DNA of 64,000 nt from PALSA-911 sp963743035 (lineage in GTDB: Bacteria > Pseudomonadota > Alphaproteobacteria > Acetobacterales > Acetobacteraceae), in assembly GCA_963743035.1 (NCBI GenBank), contig CAVUOB010000017.1:1-64000 (forward strand). Reading direction: 5' to 3'. The notes beneath the pieces were generated by a model that was not told the DNA's origin, did not search any database, and saw only the letters and a list, made by a program, of their open reading frames with translations. Made by a program: the position numbers and the translations under genes. Positions 61,069 through 64,000 of this stretch are shown one piece after another (the stretch's first letter is position 1; each line of letters starts with the position of its first letter).

Positions 61069-63360
61069 TCATGGCCGCGAGTAGCCGCCGTAGCGGGGGT
61101 GATAGATTTCCGCGTCCGCGAACCCGGAACGGATATGGGCGCGCACATCCACCCGGGTCAGCGCGACGCCGATCAGCCGCGCCTGGGCGTGTTCCAGCAA
61201 TTCGAGCGAATCGCAGACCACGCTGCGCGGCGTGCTGCGCCAGCGCAGGCACAGCAGCGTGGCATCCGCCAGCCGGGCGACGATGCGGGCATCGGCCATG
61301 GCGAAGGCCGGCGGCGCATCGAGCAGCACGAGGTCGTAGTCCTGGCGCAGCGCCTGCAGGATCGACGCCATCGCATCCGACATCAGCAGGCCCAGAGAAT
61401 GGATTTCCGACGCACCGGCATGGATGAAATCCAGGCTGGTCAGCCGGTCGCGGCGGATCACCTCGCCGAGCGCGGCGTGGCCGAGCAGGCAGTCCACCAG
61501 GCCGAGATTGCCGTCCGCCGTCAGCCTCCGGCCCAAGCCGGGCTCGCGGATGTCGCAGTCCAGAATCGCCACGCGCTCCCCGGCCATGGCAGCCGCACGG
61601 CCGAGCGCGAGGGCCACGGTGGTCTTGCCCTCGGCCGGACGGGCGGCTGTGACGGCAACGATCCGTGAACGGAGCGACGCGCCCTCACCCGCTCCCGCGC
61701 CGCTGCCGAGCCATAATCCCGCGCGCAGCGCCCGCATCTGCTCGGCGAACGGAGATAGCGGCTTGTAGGCGACGTAATCCTCCACCCGCAGACGGCCGAG
61801 CGTGCGGTGGGGAATTTCCGGCACCAGCGCGAAGCAGGGCAGGCCCAGGATGTTGCGCACGTCCTCGCCGCTGCGGAACGTGGCGTCCGCGAGTTCCAGC
61901 AGATAGGCGAGCAGCAGGCCGAAGAACACGCCGAAGGCCGCTGACGCCGCCAACAGCGGCACGACACGCGGGAAGCTTGGCGTACCCGGCGGCACCGCCG
62001 CGGAAATCAGCCTGGCATCCGGGGTTTCGATCGCGGTCTGCTGCACGGTCTGCTGCATCCGCTCCAGCACCGATTGCAGCAGCGTGCGGGAGGCCTCGGC
62101 ATCGCGCTCCATGGCGTTCAACGGCACCTGCGCCTGTTCATTCTTCTCCTGCGTGGCCTGCGCCACCCGCAGGCTCGCTTCCAGGCTGGCGACGCGCTCG
62201 CGGTCGGCGCGCCATTCGGCCTCGGCAGCGGCAACGACACGGGCGATCTCGGCGCCCACCGACCGGGTGGCCTCGGCCAGCTGGCTCTGCAGCGCAATCG
62301 CGTCCGGGTGGCGCGGACCATGCCGGGCCAGAAAGGATTGCAGCTGCGCTGATAGCTGGTCCTGCTGGGCGCGCAAGGGCGCGACAGAAGGGGCAATGGC
62401 AGCCTGGGCGGCGGCGCCAGATTTGCCGCGCGCCGCATCCAGCCGGGCCTGGACCTGGGCCAGCTCGTTGCGCGCCTGCATGAGATCGATCGACAGCCGG
62501 CTGACCTGTTCCGTCTCCAGCCCGGCCTGGACCCCCTTCACCAGCCCCCGGCTGCTGCGATAGGCGGCGATCCGGTCCTCCGCCGTGCCGACGTCGCGGC
62601 GCAATTCCACCACCCGGGTTTCCAGCCATTCGGTGGCATGGCGGACAGCGGCGAACTTGGCTTCCAGCTGATCGCGGATATAGAGATCCGCGACCAGGTT
62701 GGCGGCCGCCGCGGCGAGATGGCGGTCTTGCGAGGTAAAGGTGATCTCCAGCACGCGGGACGCCTTCGGCGTCGTGACCACGGTCGCATCGCGCACCGCG
62801 AGCGCGACCGCGTGGCGGATATCGACGGCGTCCGGCGCGGGCGCGGCGGTGCCACCGGGACCGAGGCCGGACAGCCAGGCCGCGGCGATGGCGCGCGCGT
62901 CCTCCAGCCAGCGCCGTGCCAGGAAACGTGGCTTCAGATCCGGGTTGAACTCCGGCTTGTCCTGAAGGGCGAGTCGATCAGCGACGCGCTCGGCGATGGA
63001 CAGGCCGCGGACGATCTCCGCCTGGCTGAACATCACCGCCTCGGTCGTTGGATCGACCCTGAGGATGCTTTGCAGCTCGCGGGCGGCGAAGCCGTTCGGC
63101 TCATACAGGATCGTCGCGACGGCGCTGTAGCGCGGCGTGATCTGGCCGAGCGCGATCCAGGCGAGCAACGGCACCAGCAGCGCGCAGCAGACCAGCGGCA
63201 GCCGGCGGCGGCGCAGCACGGCCAGAAAAATCCCGAAGCCTGGGGAGCCGGCAGCCGCGCCCTCGGCCACGAAGCCGGATGAGCCGCGCCCCGCACGCGG
63301 TTGCGGACCCGGAACGGGCCCTCGATCCCTGGATGCGGCGTCGGCGGGGCTGTCCAGCAT
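61069..63360 (-). CDS. Wzc/GumC-type chain-length regulator with tyrosine autokinase domain
   Basis: About 763 residues from the ATG at 63360; an ATG at 63447 or nearby would add up to 29 residues. First membrane helix LPLVCCALLVPLLAWIALG, periplasmic Wzz domain with long coiled coil (ATEWLETRVVELRRDVGTAE and later helices), second helix SAAFGVFFGLLLAYLLELAD. Then a cytoplasmic BY-kinase domain with Walker A RPAEGKTTVALALG near residue 578, Walker A' AILDCDIREP and Walker B DLVLLDAPP. The C-terminal tail has tyrosines in EIYHPRYGGYSRP for autophosphorylation. It controls polymer length and export together with the divergent Wza-like lipoprotein. Confidence 0.92.
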   Translation of the reverse strand: MLDSPADAASRDRGPVPGPQPRAGRGSSGFVAEGAAAGSPGFGIFLAVLRRRRLPLVCCALLVPLLAWIALGQITPRYSAVATILYEPNGFAARELQSILRVDPTTEAVMFSQAEIVRGLSIAERVADRLALQDKPEFNPDLKPRFLARRWLEDARAIAAAWLSGLGPGGTAAPAPDAVDIRHAVALAVRDATVVTTPKASRVLEITFTSQDRHLAAAAANLVADLYIRDQLEAKFAAVRHATEWLETRVVELRRDVGTAEDRIAAYRSSRGLVKGVQAGLETEQVSRLSIDLMQARNELAQVQARLDAARGKSGAAAQAAIAPSVAPLRAQQDQLSAQLQSFLARHGPRHPDAIALQSQLAEATRSVGAEIARVVAAAEAEWRADRERVASLEASLRVAQATQEKNEQAQVPLNAMERDAEASRTLLQSVLERMQQTVQQTAIETPDARLISAAVPPGTPSFPRVVPLLAASAAFGVFFGLLLAYLLELADATFRSGEDVRNILGLPCFALVPEIPHRTLGRLRVEDYVAYKPLSPFAEQMRALRAGLWLGSGAGAGEGASLRSRIVAVTAARPAEGKTTVALALGRAAAMAGERVAILDCDIREPGLGRRLTADGNLGLVDCLLGHAALGEVIRRDRLTSLDFIHAGASEIHSLGLLMSDAMASILQALRQDYDLVLLDAPPAFAMADARIVARLADATLLCLRWRSTPRSVVCDSLELLEHAQARLIGVALTRVDVRAHIRSGFADAEIYHPRYGGYSRP

Positions 63361-63575
63361 CCTCGGGCCTGAATATCCTCTGCAGATGTTCCGACGGCGT
63401 AGCGGGAGACAAAGCTTGCGCGGCTGGCGCATGCGCCTGTCTGCCATCCAGGGTTACATTCATTGCCAGAATAAATCTACCTTAAGTTGTGGTTGGGGAT
63501 AAAATAAACGCGCCTGTTCGTCTCTCCCCCGGGTGGGCTGGCGGGAGCCGGACCAAACCGATAGGGCTGACGACC
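63361..63575. promoter_or_regulatory. Divergent promoter region of the exopolysaccharide locus
   Basis: A 215-base gap between the divergent wzc-like and wza-like genes. The part 63460-63510 is clearly AT-richer (AGAATAAATCTACCTTAAG; GGGATAAAATAAACG) than the surroundings, as expected for promoters. I see no repeat or operator I can name. Confidence 0.45.
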
Positions 63576-64000
63576 ATGCGGACAATGCGCTGCGCGATTC
63601 GGAGAGCGTTTCTGGTCCATCGTCTCGCCGGGCCTCTGTGCCTGGCGCTGTTGGCGCTATCCGGCCTGGCGGCCTGCGGACGCGCCGGCGCGGACCTGCC
63701 GCCGCTGCCCGAGGCGCCGGAGCGGGCCTACCGGCTCGGTTCCGGCGACCAGGTGCGGATCCTGGTATTCGGCGAGGACCAGCTCAGCGGCGAATACCGG
63801 GTGAACGATACCGGGCGGATTGCCCTGCCCCTGCTCGGCAGTGTCCGCGCCGCGGGATCGAGCACCGCCGAACTGGAGGGTATGGTCTCCGACAGCCTGA
63901 AGAAGGCAGGCATGATGCGCGATCCCTCGGTAGCGGTGGAGGTGATCGCCTACCGGCCGATCTTCGTGCTGGGCGAGGTGAACAAGCCCGGCCAGTACCC
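63576..64000 (+). CDS. Wza/GumB-type polysaccharide export lipoprotein, cut by the window edge
   Basis: 141 codons are visible from the ATG at 63576; the gene continues past 64000. Lipoprotein signal peptide PLCLALLALSGLAAC with lipobox LAAC and lipidated Cys34. Next is the polysaccharide biosynthesis/export (Poly_export) domain: RAYRLGSGDQVRILVFGEDQ, VNDTGRIALPLLGSVRAAGS and SVAVEVIAYRPIFVLGEVNK. The product is an outer-membrane export channel component. It is divergent from the wzc-like gene, its usual partner. Confidence 0.92.
   Translation, partial: MRTMRCAIRRAFLVHRLAGPLCLALLALSGLAACGRAGADLPPLPEAPERAYRLGSGDQVRILVFGEDQLSGEYRVNDTGRIALPLLGSVRAAGSSTAELEGMVSDSLKKAGMMRDPSVAVEVIAYRPIFVLGEVNKPGQY

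Overview
The window joins two unlike pieces of DNA. Positions 1 to about 6,940 look acidobacterial: moderate GC, short palindromic intergenic repeats, and small genes for msrA, msrB, an HdeD-type protein, a rhomboid protease and a CTP-synthase-like amidotransferase, most of them broken by single-base frameshifts. From about 6,942 to the end the DNA is GC-rich and typical of an alphaproteobacterium, probably a soil Rhodospirillales/Acetobacteraceae-like organism (inferred from the nuo operon order, the tig-clpP-clpX-lon-hupB block, alphaproteobacterial protein character and an Acetobacteraceae-style intergenic palindrome). The border cuts nuoM in the middle of a conserved segment, so a chimeric (metagenomic) assembly is more likely than a natural junction.

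Layout of the alphaproteobacterial part. 6.9-18.9 kb (minus strand): nuoA-B-C-D-E-F-G-H-I-JK-L-M for respiratory complex I, with nuoM truncated, one frameshift in nuoF, and nuoJ and nuoK in one open frame. 19.1-26.5 kb (minus): tRNA-Asp, tRNA-Val, hupB, lon, clpX, clpP, tig and tRNA-Leu, a protein quality-control block with clear terminators. 26.7-29.5 kb: an IclR-like remnant and a heavily frameshifted homodimeric pyruvate dehydrogenase E1/transketolase-like gene. 29.6-38.3 kb: malonyl-CoA decarboxylase, NAD(P)HX repair enzyme, DadA-like amino acid dehydrogenase, an orphan ParA coupled to a CopD-like membrane protein, an EamA transporter, an esterase and a solitary LivJ-type binding protein.

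38.3-41.8 kb (minus) is a compact coenzyme F420 operon: fgd (F420-dependent glucose-6-phosphate dehydrogenase), cofE, cofD and cofC. It would make the cofactor tail and reduce the cofactor. Around it lie possible users and catabolic genes: a VOC protein, a double NIPSNAP protein, a PhnZ-like HD-domain oxygenase translationally coupled to a cytosolic molybdopterin oxidoreductase, a complete LIV-type ABC transporter with three tandem paralogous binding proteins (46.2-54.0 kb), an alpha/beta hydrolase and an LLM-class (F420 or FMN) oxidoreductase. I read 36-56 kb as an accessory uptake-and-catabolism region built partly around F420 chemistry; the substrate is not visible from sequence.

56.1-64.0 kb is an exopolysaccharide locus: a WecG/TagA glycosyltransferase, a Wzx-type flippase fused in frame to an outer-membrane beta-barrel, a large membrane protein and a Wzc/GumC tyrosine autokinase on the minus strand, with a divergent Wza/GumB-type export lipoprotein running off the right edge.

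The most interesting items are the F420/fgd operon in an alphaproteobacterium, the flippase/beta-barrel fusion with an internal signal-peptide-like seam, the nested ~290-bp palindrome at 45.9-46.2 kb, the NuoJ-NuoK fusion, and the Lys-to-Arg change in the LivF Walker A motif. Single-base frameshifts occur in several places, so the assembly may contain indel errors.
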